Source: Caballeronia temeraria (GTDB lineage: Bacteria; Pseudomonadota; Gammaproteobacteria; Burkholderiales; Burkholderiaceae). From it: a stretch of DNA of 64,000 bases. The notes beneath the pieces were generated by a model, which made no database searches, had not been told where the DNA came from, and worked only from the letters and a program-made list of their open reading frames with translations. Shown in pieces: positions 55,380-64,000 of the stretch; within the stretch, counting starts at the first letter, position 1, and every line of letters begins with the position of its first letter. The stretch spans positions 314,402-378,401 of the forward strand of contig NZ_FCOI02000005.1 of assembly GCF_001544795.2 (NCBI RefSeq), given 5' to 3'. A program made the position numbers and the translations under genes.

Positions 55380-56183
55380 TTACTGTGCGGCGTCGAGCGC
55401 CTGACGAATTTCGGCGATGAAGCTCGTCAGCGACGCGGCGGCGGTGTCCGGTTTCGCGTCTTCGAGCAGCTGCACGAGGCGGCTGCCGATGACGACGGCG
55501 TCCGCGACATCGGCGACGGCGCGCGCGGTTTGCGCGTCCCGAATGCCGAAACCGACACCGACCGGCAGGGGCACGCGCGACTTGATGGCCGGGATTTTAC
55601 TCGCGATGCTGGAAACGTCCAGATTTGCCGCGCCGGTCACGCCTTTCAGCGATACGTAGTAGACATAGCCGCTCGCGATCTTGCCGACCGCCGCGACGCG
55701 CTCGTCCGTCGATGTCGGCGCGAGCAGGAAGATCGGATCGATACCGGCTTCGCGCATCGACGCGCCGAAGCCCTCGGCTTCCTCGGGCGGGTAATCGACC
55801 ACCAGCACGCCGTCGACGCCCGCTTCCTTCGCCGCTTTCGCGAAGGCGTCCGCGCCCATGCGTTCGATCGGATTCGCGTAGCCCATCAGCACGACGGGCG
55901 TCGTGTCGTCGGTTTCGCGAAAGCGCGCGACATCGGCAAGCACGCGCTTGAGCGTCACGCCGCGTGCGAGCGCGCGCTCGGACGAGCGCTGGATGACGGG
56001 GCCATCGGCCATCGGATCGGAAAACGGCACGCCCAGTTCGATGACGTCCGCGCCGCCTTTGGCCAACGCGTGCATGAACTCGACGGTCTGCTCCGGATTC
56101 GGGTCGCCCGCGGTGATGAACGGGATCAGCCCTTTCTTGCCTTGCGCGGCAAGTGCCGCAAAAGTGTTCTTGATACGGGACAT
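55380..56183 (-). CDS. trpA: Tryptophan synthase alpha subunit
   Basis: 267 aa. Cleaves indole-3-glycerol phosphate to indole and glyceraldehyde 3-phosphate. Catalytic Glu in [17 protein letters not shown] (near residue 49) and Asp (near residue 60) are present, as is GVTGAANLD in the active-site loop and GVGFGIRD at the phosphate site. ATG at 56183. The partner trpB lies upstream, separated by the DNA methyltransferase gene. Confidence 0.97.
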   Translation of the reverse strand: MSRIKNTFAALAAQGKKGLIPFITAGDPNPEQTVEFMHALAKGGADVIELGVPFSDPMADGPVIQRSSERALARGVTLKRVLADVARFRETDDTTPVVLMGYANPIERMGADAFAKAAKEAGVDGVLVVDYPPEEAEGFGASMREAGIDPIFLLAPTSTDERVAAVGKIASGYVYYVSLKGVTGAANLDVSSIASKIPAIKSRVPLPVGVGFGIRDAQTARAVADVADAVVIGSRLVQLLEDAKPDTAAASLTSFIAEIRQALDAAQ

Positions 56184-56259
56184 GAGAATTCTCGTGGTCG
56201 TATTCGTTGGCGTCGGATGCTTTTATGCGCATCTGACGCGATCCTCAGCGAAAAAGACG

Positions 56260-57135
56260 CTATTCGGCTTGAGCGGCGATATCCGTCGCCGCGGGTGCCT
56301 TGCGGCGCGTGCGAACCGGCTCGTCCTGCTTCAGTCGCGCGGCGCGCGCTTCGGCAATGCGGCTTTCGGCGATCGCGCAGTAATCCGCGTTGATCTCGTA
56401 GCCCGTGAACTGCCGCCCGTGGCGTTCGCACGCCACCGCCGTCGTGCCGCTGCCCATGAACGGATCGAGCACGCGGCCACCCGGCGGACAGCTTGCCAGC
56501 ACCATGCGCTCGACGATCTCCAGCGGCTTTTGCGTCGGATGATCCACCCGCTCCGCGTGCTGCCTGTGCAGACGGGAGACGGACCAGACGTCCTTCGGGT
56601 TGTAGCCCATCTCGAGCCACTTGCTGCCTTCGAAGATCTTGCGCGAGCGCGCCTTTTTCGTTTCTGCGTCGTAAGGAATGCGCACCGGATCGAGATCGAA
56701 GTAATAATCCTTCGATACCGCGAAATAACCGATGTTATCGTGCACTGACGTGAATTTCCGCGTCGTTCCGCCCATGCTCGGCACGCGCCGGTCCCAGACG
56801 ATCTCGTTGATCATCAGAAGCCTGCGCTTCAGGAACACGAACAGTTCGGGCGAATATTGCCAGGTGCAGAAGATGTACATCGAGCCGCTCGGCTTGAGTT
56901 TCGGGATCGCCAGATCGAGCCAGCGGTACGTCCACTCGAGAAAAGCGTCGCCGGACAGCATGTCCGAATCGTTCCCGTAGTCCTTGCCCAGACCATAAGG
57001 CGGGTCCGCGACGATCAGATCGATCGACGCGTCGGGAATATTTTCGGCATCGGCCAGAAAATCGCGGTTGCGGATGTCGCTGCCGACGCCCTGCAGGGCG
57101 CCGACGGACAAGGGCTCGTCGATAACGGTGCGCAT
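56260..57135 (-). CDS. DNA adenine N6-methyltransferase (beta class) inside the trp operon
   Basis: 291 aa. Methylates adenine in a specific DNA motif using S-adenosylmethionine. The catalytic DPPY motif is at residues 44-47 and the cofactor-binding DPFMGSGTT at 224-232. That order defines the beta class (as in CcrM and M.HinfI types). RVDHPTQKPLEIVERMV lies between them. ATG at 57135 starts 11 bp after the trpB stop, and trpA follows after 76 bp. No restriction gene is adjacent, so it is an orphan methyltransferase. From memory, Burkholderia cenocepacia has a regulatory methyltransferase in the same position. The motif recognised here cannot be read from the sequence. Confidence 0.9.
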   Translation of the reverse strand: MRTVIDEPLSVGALQGVGSDIRNRDFLADAENIPDASIDLIVADPPYGLGKDYGNDSDMLSGDAFLEWTYRWLDLAIPKLKPSGSMYIFCTWQYSPELFVFLKRRLLMINEIVWDRRVPSMGGTTRKFTSVHDNIGYFAVSKDYYFDLDPVRIPYDAETKKARSRKIFEGSKWLEMGYNPKDVWSVSRLHRQHAERVDHPTQKPLEIVERMVLASCPPGGRVLDPFMGSGTTAVACERHGRQFTGYEINADYCAIAESRIAEARAARLKQDEPVRTRRKAPAATDIAAQAE

Positions 57136-57146
57136 CTGGCGGTGGC

Positions 57147-58340
57147 TCAGAACTGGATGCCCGATCGCTCGGCGACCGTGTGCATGTCCTTGTCGCCCCG
57201 GCCCGACAAATTGACGAGGAGCACTTTGTCGCGCGGCAACGTCTTGGCGAGTTTCGCGCCGTACGCGAGCGCATGGCTCGATTCCAGCGCCGGGATGATG
57301 CCTTCGATGCGGCAGCAGTCGTGGAAGGCCTTGAGCGCTTCGTCGTCGGTGATGCCGACATACTCCGCGCGTCCGGCGTCCTTCAGCCACGCGTGCTCAG
57401 GCCCGACGCCCGGATAGTCGAGACCCGCCGACACCGAATGCGTCTCGATGATCTGGCCGTTCTCGTCCTGCAGCAGATACGTGCGATTGCCGTGCAGCAC
57501 GCCGGGGCTGCCGCCCATGAGCGATGCGGCGTGGCGTCCGGTGTCGATACCGTCACCCGCCGCTTCGACGCCGATCAACCTGACGGCTTTATCGTCGATA
57601 TAGGGGTAAAAGATACCCATCGCATTCGATCCGCCGCCGACGCACGCAATCACCGCGTCCGGCTGACGGCCCGTCATTTCGGGCATCTGCACGCGGCATT
57701 CGTCGCCGATCACGCGCTGGAAGTCGCGCACCATCATCGGATACGGATGCGGACCCGCCACCGTGCCGATGATGTAGAACGTGTTTTCGACGTTCGTCAC
57801 CCAGTCGCGCATAGCTTCGTTCAGCGCATCCTTGAGCGTCTTCGAGCCGGATTCGACCGGCACGACCGTCGCGCCGAGCAGCTTCATGCGATACACGTTC
57901 GCCGCCTGGCGACGCACGTCTTCCGCGCCCATATAGACCACGCATTCCATGCCGAAGCGCGCGGCGATCGTCGCCGTCGCTACGCCGTGCTGGCCCGCGC
58001 CGGTTTCGGCGATCACGCGCGGCTTGCCCATCTTGCGCGCGAGCAGCGCCTGGCCGATCACGTTGTTGACCTTGTGCGCGCCCGTGTGATTCAGGTCTTC
58101 GCGCTTCAGATAAAGCTGCGCGCCGCCGAGCATTTCGCTCCAGCGTTTAGCGTGATAAATCGGCGACGGACGGCCCACGTAGTGCTTGAGCTCGTACTCG
58201 TATTCGGCGATGAATTCGGGATCTTGACGGGCCGCGTCATACGCGACGCGCAGTTCGTCGAGCGCGTGGATGAGCGTTTCGGAGACGAACACGCCTCCAT
58301 ATTGGCCGAAATGGCCTCTTTCGTCTGGCAAGTTGTACAT
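57147..58340 (-). CDS. trpB: Tryptophan synthase beta subunit
   Basis: 397 aa. Condenses indole and serine to tryptophan with PLP. The PLP lysine lies in [18 protein letters not shown] (near residue 87), the phosphate-binding loop is [10 protein letters not shown], and [10 protein letters not shown] and [16 protein letters not shown] are intact. ATG at 58340 has GAGAG upstream. An in-frame codon at 58391 lies inside the end of trpF and adds a non-homologous tail. Unlike metZ, its PLP site is complete. Confidence 0.97.
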   Translation of the reverse strand: MYNLPDERGHFGQYGGVFVSETLIHALDELRVAYDAARQDPEFIAEYEYELKHYVGRPSPIYHAKRWSEMLGGAQLYLKREDLNHTGAHKVNNVIGQALLARKMGKPRVIAETGAGQHGVATATIAARFGMECVVYMGAEDVRRQAANVYRMKLLGATVVPVESGSKTLKDALNEAMRDWVTNVENTFYIIGTVAGPHPYPMMVRDFQRVIGDECRVQMPEMTGRQPDAVIACVGGGSNAMGIFYPYIDDKAVRLIGVEAAGDGIDTGRHAASLMGGSPGVLHGNRTYLLQDENGQIIETHSVSAGLDYPGVGPEHAWLKDAGRAEYVGITDDEALKAFHDCCRIEGIIPALESSHALAYGAKLAKTLPRDKVLLVNLSGRGDKDMHTVAERSGIQF

Positions 58341-58387
58341 TGCGTCACTCTCTCGGTTACGTGGCCGCGGCGCGGCGCACGTTCGAT

Positions 58388-59056
58388 TCACCCGGCATCC
58401 GCTTCGCGCACTGCGCGCACGAACGCCGCCATTCGGACGGGATCCTTCACGCCCTTGGCGCCCGGCATTTCGATGCCGCTCGAGACATCGACCGCGTACG
58501 GGCGCACACGCCGAATGGCGTCACTGACGTTTTGCGCGTTCAACCCACCACTCAAAACGGCCCGATGCCCGAGATCTGTTGGGATAAGTGACCAATCGAA
58601 TACCTTTCCACCGCCGCCGAAGCCCTCGACGAGAGCGTCGAGCAGAAGGCCGCCAGCAGCTTTGAACTTGAGAGACGATTCTATCAAATGGCCTGCTGAC
58701 GCATCAGGCCCAATTCGCAGTGCGCGCCAATAGGATAAACCCGCAATCGACGCGAGTTCCTCGCATCGCTCGGGGGTTTCATCGCCATGAAATTGCAGCA
58801 GCGAAAGCGGCACGTTCGACGTGACCTCGCGAATCCACTCCGGCGTCGCATTGACGAACAGCCCGACAGCGGAAACAAGCGGCGGCACGTGCCGCGCCAG
58901 TTCGGCCGCCTGCGCGACGCTCACCGAGCGCGGGCTCGGCGGATAAAACACGAAGCCCACGGCGTCCGCGCCGAGCGCGACGGCGTGCTGCACGTCCTCG
59001 ACGCGCGACAGTCCGCATAGCTTGATGCGGGTGCGATGCAAATCTCGATCGTTCAT
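58388..59056 (-). CDS. trpF: Phosphoribosylanthranilate isomerase
   Basis: 222 aa. Amadori rearrangement in tryptophan synthesis. The general base Cys is in [12 protein letters not shown] and the general acid Asp in AVDVSSGIE near the C-terminus. It has [22 protein letters not shown] and [10 protein letters not shown]. The ATG overlaps the truA stop as ATGA, so truA and trpF are translationally coupled. trpB follows after 47 bp. Confidence 0.96.
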   Translation of the reverse strand: MNDRDLHRTRIKLCGLSRVEDVQHAVALGADAVGFVFYPPSPRSVSVAQAAELARHVPPLVSAVGLFVNATPEWIREVTSNVPLSLLQFHGDETPERCEELASIAGLSYWRALRIGPDASAGHLIESSLKFKAAGGLLLDALVEGFGGGGKVFDWSLIPTDLGHRAVLSGGLNAQNVSDAIRRVRPYAVDVSSGIEMPGAKGVKDPVRMAAFVRAVREADAG

Positions 59057-59856
59057 TTCGGCTCTGCCCAGATTGCGCTCCAGGGCATGCTGGCGATATG
59101 CGGCGGCGGCACCGCGAAGTGTTCAGGATAGCCGACCTCGGCCAGATACAGCCCGTCGGGCATGAAGGTCGGCGCGGCGATGCGGCGATCGCGGGCGGCG
59201 AGAACGTCGGCCATCCACGAAGCCGGATGACGCCCACGCCCGATCGCGACGAAGCATCCCATCAGATTGCGCACCATGTGATGCAGGAACGCGTTGGCGC
59301 GGAAGCGAAAGTGGATGAAATCGCCCTGCTCGCGCACATCGATCTGATAAAGGTGCTTCACGGGCGTTTTCGACTGGCAATCGGCGGCGCGAAACGACGA
59401 GAAGTCGTGCTCGCCGATCAGACACGCGATCGAATCGCGCATCGCTGCCACGTCCAGCGGCGTGTGCACCCAGCCCGCGCGTTTCGCCAGCATGGGTGAA
59501 CGCACCGGATTGACGTACAGAACGTAATAGTACGTGCGCTCAAAGGCCGTGAAGCGCGCGTGGAAGTCGTCCGGCATCGGCTTCGCCCATTGCACCGCGA
59601 CGGTATCGGGCAGGAAAGCGTTCGTGCCGCGCACCCACGAAAACTCGGTGCGATCGAGATCGGTATCGAAGTGCACGACCTGGCCAAGCCCATGCACGCC
59701 CGTATCCGTGCGCCCGGCGACCACAGTCTGAAGCGGCGTCTGCGCGAATTCCGCGAGCGCTCGCTCAAGCTCGTTCTGCACGGTCTTGCCGTGCGGCTGA
59801 GACTGCCAGCCGCAAAACGCTGAGCCGTCGTACTGAATGCCTAACGCGATGCGCAT
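59053..59856 (-). CDS. truA: tRNA pseudouridine synthase A
   Basis: 267 aa. Modifies uridines 38-40 in the tRNA anticodon arm. The catalytic Asp is in [18 protein letters not shown] (near residue 54). It begins with [20 protein letters not shown] and ends with [19 protein letters not shown], as TruA proteins do. ATG at 59856 starts 1 bp after the fimV stop, which suggests co-transcription from fimV to accD. Confidence 0.96.
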   Translation of the reverse strand: MRIALGIQYDGSAFCGWQSQPHGKTVQNELERALAEFAQTPLQTVVAGRTDTGVHGLGQVVHFDTDLDRTEFSWVRGTNAFLPDTVAVQWAKPMPDDFHARFTAFERTYYYVLYVNPVRSPMLAKRAGWVHTPLDVAAMRDSIACLIGEHDFSSFRAADCQSKTPVKHLYQIDVREQGDFIHFRFRANAFLHHMVRNLMGCFVAIGRGRHPASWMADVLAARDRRIAAPTFMPDGLYLAEVGYPEHFAVPPPHIASMPWSAIWAEPK

Positions 59857-59857
59857 C

Positions 59858-61912
59858 TCAGGAATGCGGCGCCAGCGTCGACAAAAGCGTGGCAGCCTGC
59901 TGGCGCGTCGCCGGATCGTTCGATTCGATCACTTCCTGGAGCAGCGTGCGCGCGCCGGGAAGATCGCCCAACTCGATGTATTCGGCGGCCAATTCGAGCT
60001 TATTGCGCGCGATCGTCGCGAGTTGCGCGTTCGTCAGCGCGGGCAGCGGCTCGGTTGCGTTCGATGTCGGACCGAGATCGAAATCGAGACTGAGCGGCCC
60101 GAATTTCGTCGCGCCGAGACCCGCCACTGATCCGGCGCCCGCCGTCCCTGCTTCGATTTGCGATGCCACGGACTGACCCTGCGACTGCGCATGCCGCGTC
60201 GCTTCGGGCGACGCCACGGGCTGCGGCACGAACGGCACCTGCTCGATCGGCTGCGGACCCGCCGGCGGCAGCGATCCGGGACGCGTATCGCGCGGTTTCG
60301 TATCAGCCGACGGCGATGTCACCGTGCCCGGCTTCGTCACGCCGGGCGGCGTGATAGTGAGTTCGAGACGCGGCGGCAGCTCCATTTCGAGCGAGCCCAG
60401 CGCCTGAACCGCGTCCTGGGGGAATTTCGGCATCGGGAAACGATCCGTGAGCGCCGGCTCGTCATCGGGCGCCGTGCCCCATTCTTCGGCCGCACGCGCC
60501 GCGCGTTCCTCGATATCGCGCTGCTCGGCGGCGCGCAGTTCAGCGGCCTGCTCCTCCGCCGCACGCGCCTGCAACTCGCGCAGCTCGGCCTCGCGCGCGA
60601 TGATTTCGCGGGCGGCCGTCTCGCGCGCCCGTTCCTCGCGCTCGGTCACCTGACGCAGTTCGGCCTCGCGCTGTCCCGCTTCGGGCCCCGCCTGCTCGCG
60701 GACGAGCGCTTCGCGCGCGGCGGCTTCGCGTGCGCGAATCTCGCGCTCTTCGGCCTCGCGTGCGGCGGCCTGGCGTGCCGCGGCTTCGCGTTCCTCGATT
60801 TCCCATTTCTCGGCTTCACGACGCGCCGCTTCCCGCGCCGCGATCTCGCGCGCGTGCTGCTCGTGCTGGTCGTGTGCATCCGGTTCGGTGATCGGCGGCA
60901 CGAAATCGGGATGACGCGCGGCTGGGGCCACAGGCGCAAAAGGTTCCTCCGGTGCCGTGTGGCGCGCCTGATCAGCCGCTGGGGCGGACGGCTTCGCTTC
61001 GGTCGCCGGCGGCAATGCATCGGGTGACGGAACGACCGGCGCTCGAGCCGCCTCCGCGTCGTCGATGCTCGCCGCTGCTGCCGCCAGTCCGGCCGGCTTG
61101 CCTTCGGCCCGGGATGCCGCCTCGCGTGCCTTGCGCAGCGCTTCGTTGCGTGCGTCGGCGTCGGCCTGGGCTTCTTCCAGACTCGCGAACGTCCGGGGCG
61201 CACGGTCCGCGTCGCCACCGTTTGCCACGGCAGACCGCTTCTTGCGCCGCATTCTGAGCAACAAGGCGCCAATGAGCGCGATCACGATGCCGATGACGAT
61301 CGGCGACAGTCCGATGGTCGCCGCCGTCACGCCAGTGGGACTGGCAGGCGCCGGCGCGGCCGCGGCGGGCTCGCTGGCGGACGCCGTGGTCGCAGAAGCC
61401 GCCTCGGGCGTCGTATTCTCGGGCGCCGCCGTTGCGCTTGCTTGCGGCTCGACGGCCGATGCAGGCGCAGCAGCCGACGCCGCCGGCTCAGGCGTGGTGA
61501 CGGACGCGGGCGCGGGCGACTCGGCGCTCGCAGCGGGCTGCGCCTCGGGCGCCGAAGGTGCAGGAGGCGCCGCGCCGCTCAGATCGGCGGGCACGTTCAG
61601 CATCGCGCCGAGCTTCAGCTTGTTGATATCGTGCGCCGCGAAGGCGTTCGGATTGGCGTCGAACAAGGCACGCGCCGCCTTCGCCCGAACGTCTCGGTCC
61701 TTCGATCCCGTGAGCTCGCCGACGACATCGTTCAGCGATTGCCCCGGTTTGACCATGTACGTCTGTCCTGTCGTGGCAAGCGCCGCGGCACCGCTCGCCT
61801 GGGCGAGCGCATCGCCGGGATTCGCCACGAACATCGCGCATACGGCGAGACCGATCGCGGCAAGCGCCGAACGCGACGACGACAGGATAGACCGGCAAGG
61901 TCGTTGGATCAT
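59858..61912 (-). CDS. fimV: FimV-like peptidoglycan-binding pilus assembly protein
   Basis: 684 aa. A signal peptide (to about residue 38) is followed by a LysM-type domain ([19 protein letters not shown], about 50-105), a Pro/Ala-rich linker, and one transmembrane helix ([21 protein letters not shown], about 205-227). A long charged region rich in AREA/EERE (about 380-500) is probably a continuous helix or coiled coil. The C-terminal FimV motif ([25 protein letters not shown]) is near 640. It probably organises type IV pilus or polar proteins, like Pseudomonas FimV. ATG at 61912 has GGAG upstream. It lies between asd and truA, the conserved order, with a terminator separating it from asd. 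Confidence 0.87.
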   Translation of the reverse strand: MIQRPCRSILSSSRSALAAIGLAVCAMFVANPGDALAQASGAAALATTGQTYMVKPGQSLNDVVGELTGSKDRDVRAKAARALFDANPNAFAAHDINKLKLGAMLNVPADLSGAAPPAPSAPEAQPAASAESPAPASVTTPEPAASAAAPASAVEPQASATAAPENTTPEAASATTASASEPAAAAPAPASPTGVTAATIGLSPIVIGIVIALIGALLLRMRRKKRSAVANGGDADRAPRTFASLEEAQADADARNEALRKAREAASRAEGKPAGLAAAAASIDDAEAARAPVVPSPDALPPATEAKPSAPAADQARHTAPEEPFAPVAPAARHPDFVPPITEPDAHDQHEQHAREIAAREAARREAEKWEIEEREAAARQAAAREAEEREIRAREAAAREALVREQAGPEAGQREAELRQVTEREERARETAAREIIAREAELRELQARAAEEQAAELRAAEQRDIEERAARAAEEWGTAPDDEPALTDRFPMPKFPQDAVQALGSLEMELPPRLELTITPPGVTKPGTVTSPSADTKPRDTRPGSLPPAGPQPIEQVPFVPQPVASPEATRHAQSQGQSVASQIEAGTAGAGSVAGLGATKFGPLSLDFDLGPTSNATEPLPALTNAQLATIARNKLELAAEYIELGDLPGARTLLQEVIESNDPATRQQAATLLSTLAPHS

Positions 61913-62001
61913 TGAGGCTCCGGGTACGGCAAAAAAAGGTGACACATACGGTGCAAAATCGCGCGAAAACCGCGGCTTTGCAACAGGGACTGCGTAAAAA
62001 C

Positions 62002-62032
62002 AAAAAAGCGCCGCGTGAAACGCGACGCTTTC
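62002..62032 (-). terminator. Rho-independent terminator after asd
   Basis: On the minus strand, AAAGCG-T-CGCG pairs with CGCG-G-CGCTTT around a short loop (62031 to 62005) and is followed by TTTTTTG and a second T run. It ends the asd transcript 35 bp after the asd stop. Confidence 0.8.
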
Positions 62033-62067
62033 GGGGCTGGGTTGCGCTTCAAGGCGCGTAGTTTACT

Positions 62068-63189
62068 TCACTTGTCGAGCAGAATGCGCAGCATGCGGCG
62101 CAGCGGTTCGGCGGCGCCCCACAAGAGCTGATCGCCGACCGTGAACGCCGACAGATACTCGCCGCCCATCGCGAGCTTGCGCAGACGGCCGACCGGCACC
62201 GTCAGCGTGCCCGTGACGACCGCGGGGGACAGATCGCGAATCGACGCTTCGCGCTCGTTCGGCACGACCTTCACCCAGTCGTTCGCCGACGCGAGAATGC
62301 CGTGCACGTCGTCCAGCGGCACATCCTTCGTCAGCTTGATGGTGAGCGCCTGCGAGTGGCAGCGCATCGCGCCGATCCGCACGCAGAGGCCATCGACGGG
62401 AATCGAGCCCGGCGTGCCCATTGCCGGCTTGCCGAGGATCTTGTTGGTTTCCGCGCCGCCCTTCCACTCTTCCTTCGACATGCCGTTGCCGAGATCCTTG
62501 TCGATCCACGGAATCAGCGAGCCCGCGAGCGGCACGCCGAAGTTGTCGACGGGCATGCGTTCGCCGTTCATCGCGGCGAGCACGCGACGGTCGATGTCGA
62601 GAATCGCCGACGACGGATCGGCCAGATCTTCCTTCGCGGAACCGTACAGCACGCCCATTTGCTGGAGGAGTTCGCGCATGTTCTGCGCGCCCGCGCCCGA
62701 GGCGGCCTGATAGGTCATCGCGGTCGTCCATTCGACGAGGTTCTCGCGGAACAGGCCGCCGAGCGCCATCAGCATCAGGCTGACCGTGCAGTTGCCGCCG
62801 ATGAAGTCGCGGCCGCCCTTCACGAGCGAATCCTTGATGACGTTCAGGTTGACCGGATCGAGGATGATGACCGCGTCGTCCTTCATGCGCAGCGCCGAGG
62901 CCGCGTCGATCCAGTAGCCCTTCCAGCCCGCCGCGCGCAGCTTCGGATACACCTCGTTGGTGTAGTCGCCGCCCTGGCACGTGATGATGGCGTCGCACTT
63001 CTTCAGGTCGTCGATGCTTGTCGCATCTTTGAGCTTCGTCTCGTTTTTGGCGAACGACGGCGCGTTGCCGCCCGCATTGCTGGTGCTGAAAAACACCGGT
63101 TCGATCAAGTCGAAATCGCCTTCCTGCTGCATGCGTTGCATCAGGACGCTGCCGACCATACCGCGCCAACCAACGAGACCTACGTTCAT
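62068..63189 (-). CDS. asd: Aspartate-semialdehyde dehydrogenase
   Basis: 373 aa. Reduces aspartyl phosphate to the semialdehyde at the branch to lysine, methionine and threonine. The NADP loop is [18 protein letters not shown] at the start, the catalytic Cys is in [17 protein letters not shown] (near residue 134), and the His is in [15 protein letters not shown] at 63189 begins the conserved region. A 9-bp inverted repeat 22-62 bp upstream may shape its leader RNA. Two terminators isolate it from leuB and fimV. Confidence 0.97.
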   Translation of the reverse strand: MNVGLVGWRGMVGSVLMQRMQQEGDFDLIEPVFFSTSNAGGNAPSFAKNETKLKDATSIDDLKKCDAIITCQGGDYTNEVYPKLRAAGWKGYWIDAASALRMKDDAVIILDPVNLNVIKDSLVKGGRDFIGGNCTVSLMLMALGGLFRENLVEWTTAMTYQAASGAGAQNMRELLQQMGVLYGSAKEDLADPSSAILDIDRRVLAAMNGERMPVDNFGVPLAGSLIPWIDKDLGNGMSKEEWKGGAETNKILGKPAMGTPGSIPVDGLCVRIGAMRCHSQALTIKLTKDVPLDDVHGILASANDWVKVVPNEREASIRDLSPAVVTGTLTVPVGRLRKLAMGGEYLSAFTVGDQLLWGAAEPLRRMLRILLDK

Positions 63190-63518
63190 GACTAACCTTT
63201 GACTGTGGAAGCTTCCCCGCATCCTTTACCCGGCGTGGCCGCGCGGGGAAGACGCTCGGACACGCGGGACGATCAGCGAATCGTGATCGCTTTGATGGAG
63301 ATTTTCGTAATGCGCGTTTTTGCCGTGGCTTCGATAGCCACGGTGCACGTGCTGATGGCGAGTTCCTTCGCGAGCGACTTTGAGCCGCGTCCGATGGAAT
63401 CCAGAGAGAATTGAGAGTTCTTCGCCATAGAAAAGCAATATACACGAATACCGGCCGTTTTCGTCGGCCCTATGCTGCAGGTGCGTGAAAATCGTGGGGA
63501 TCGTGCGCGAACATCCGT
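63190..63518. other. Intergenic region between leuB and asd
   Basis: About 330 bp. It contains CTTCCCCGC (63212-63220) pairing with GCGGGGAAG (63243-63251), and a perfect 8-bp stem CCGTGGCT/AGCCACGG (63323-63343) with a 5-base loop. Neither has a T run, so they are not terminators. A 34-codon plus-strand frame (63310-63414) has GGAG 9 bases upstream and a signal-peptide-like start (MRVFAVASIATVHVLMASSFA). It is too short for me to call a gene. Confidence 0.35.
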
Positions 63519-63563
63519 AAAAAGAGACGATCGGCCGCCTTTTTGCTTTCAGGCGCCGATCGT
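63519..63563 (-). terminator. Rho-independent terminator after leuB
   Basis: On the minus strand, ACGATCGGC-GCC pairs with GGC-GGCCGATCGT around an A-rich loop and is followed by CTCTTTTT. It starts 10 bp after the leuB stop. Confidence 0.85.
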
Positions 63564-63573
63564 TTTCCGGCGA

Positions 63574-64000
<427 letters not shown>

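Noticed and set aside
63323..63343. Perfect 8-bp hairpin considered as a terminator
   Set aside because: No T run follows on either strand. The leuB transcript already has a better terminator at 63519-63563.

Overview
The window is GC-rich (codons mostly end in G or C) and reads as chromosomal DNA of a Burkholderiaceae bacterium, most likely Paraburkholderia or Caballeronia. The main evidence is the right-hand third, where leuB, asd, fimV, truA, trpF, trpB, a DNA methyltransferase gene, trpA, accD, folC, a SPOR/DedD gene, cvpA, purF and metZ follow one another on the minus strand. I know this order from Burkholderia genomes. The genus assignment is an inference from gene order and protein similarity, not from a database search.

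Layout. 1-5.2 kb: the end of a CYTH-like gene, a low-affinity phosphate transporter, several small proteins (one behind a good LexA box), and an Xre/RES toxin-antitoxin pair with a palindromic operator. 5.2-11.6 kb: a poxvirus-type topoisomerase IB, a metallophosphatase, a three-subunit FAD-dependent sugar/alcohol dehydrogenase (gamma, GMC alpha, triheme cytochrome c) and a DUF1345 membrane protein. 11.9-33 kb: a large alpha-glucan/trehalose block, all on the plus strand: glgA, an enlarged glgE, a treS-maltokinase fusion, glgB, then glgX, treZ, malQ and treY. Together TreS-Mak, GlgE and GlgB can turn trehalose into branched glucan through maltose 1-phosphate. GlgX, MalQ, TreY and TreZ can take glucan back to trehalose. 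The glgX-treY sub-operon is bracketed by two near-identical ~600 bp composite inverted-repeat elements.

33.7-36.2 kb: a CNNM/CorC-type membrane protein and a soluble histidine kinase with a degenerate ATPase domain. 37-47.5 kb: an exopolysaccharide locus with a Wzx flippase, a 54-codon small gene, two GT4 glycosyltransferases, a membrane-anchored glycoside hydrolase, a Wzc-type tyrosine kinase, a small zinc-ribbon membrane protein and a Wzy-type polymerase. Wza and a priming transferase are not in the window. 47.6-48.7 kb: an FKBP peptidyl-prolyl isomerase and an AraC-family regulator. 48.7-64 kb: the minus-strand housekeeping block.

The most striking single observation is metZ. Its frame is open and otherwise well conserved, but about 27 residues are missing, including the lysine that holds pyridoxal phosphate. 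Other points are the GlgE with an extra, apparently inactive GH13 domain, the paired composite repeats, the LexA box in front of an uncharacterised small operon, and several small genes likely to be missed by automatic annotation.
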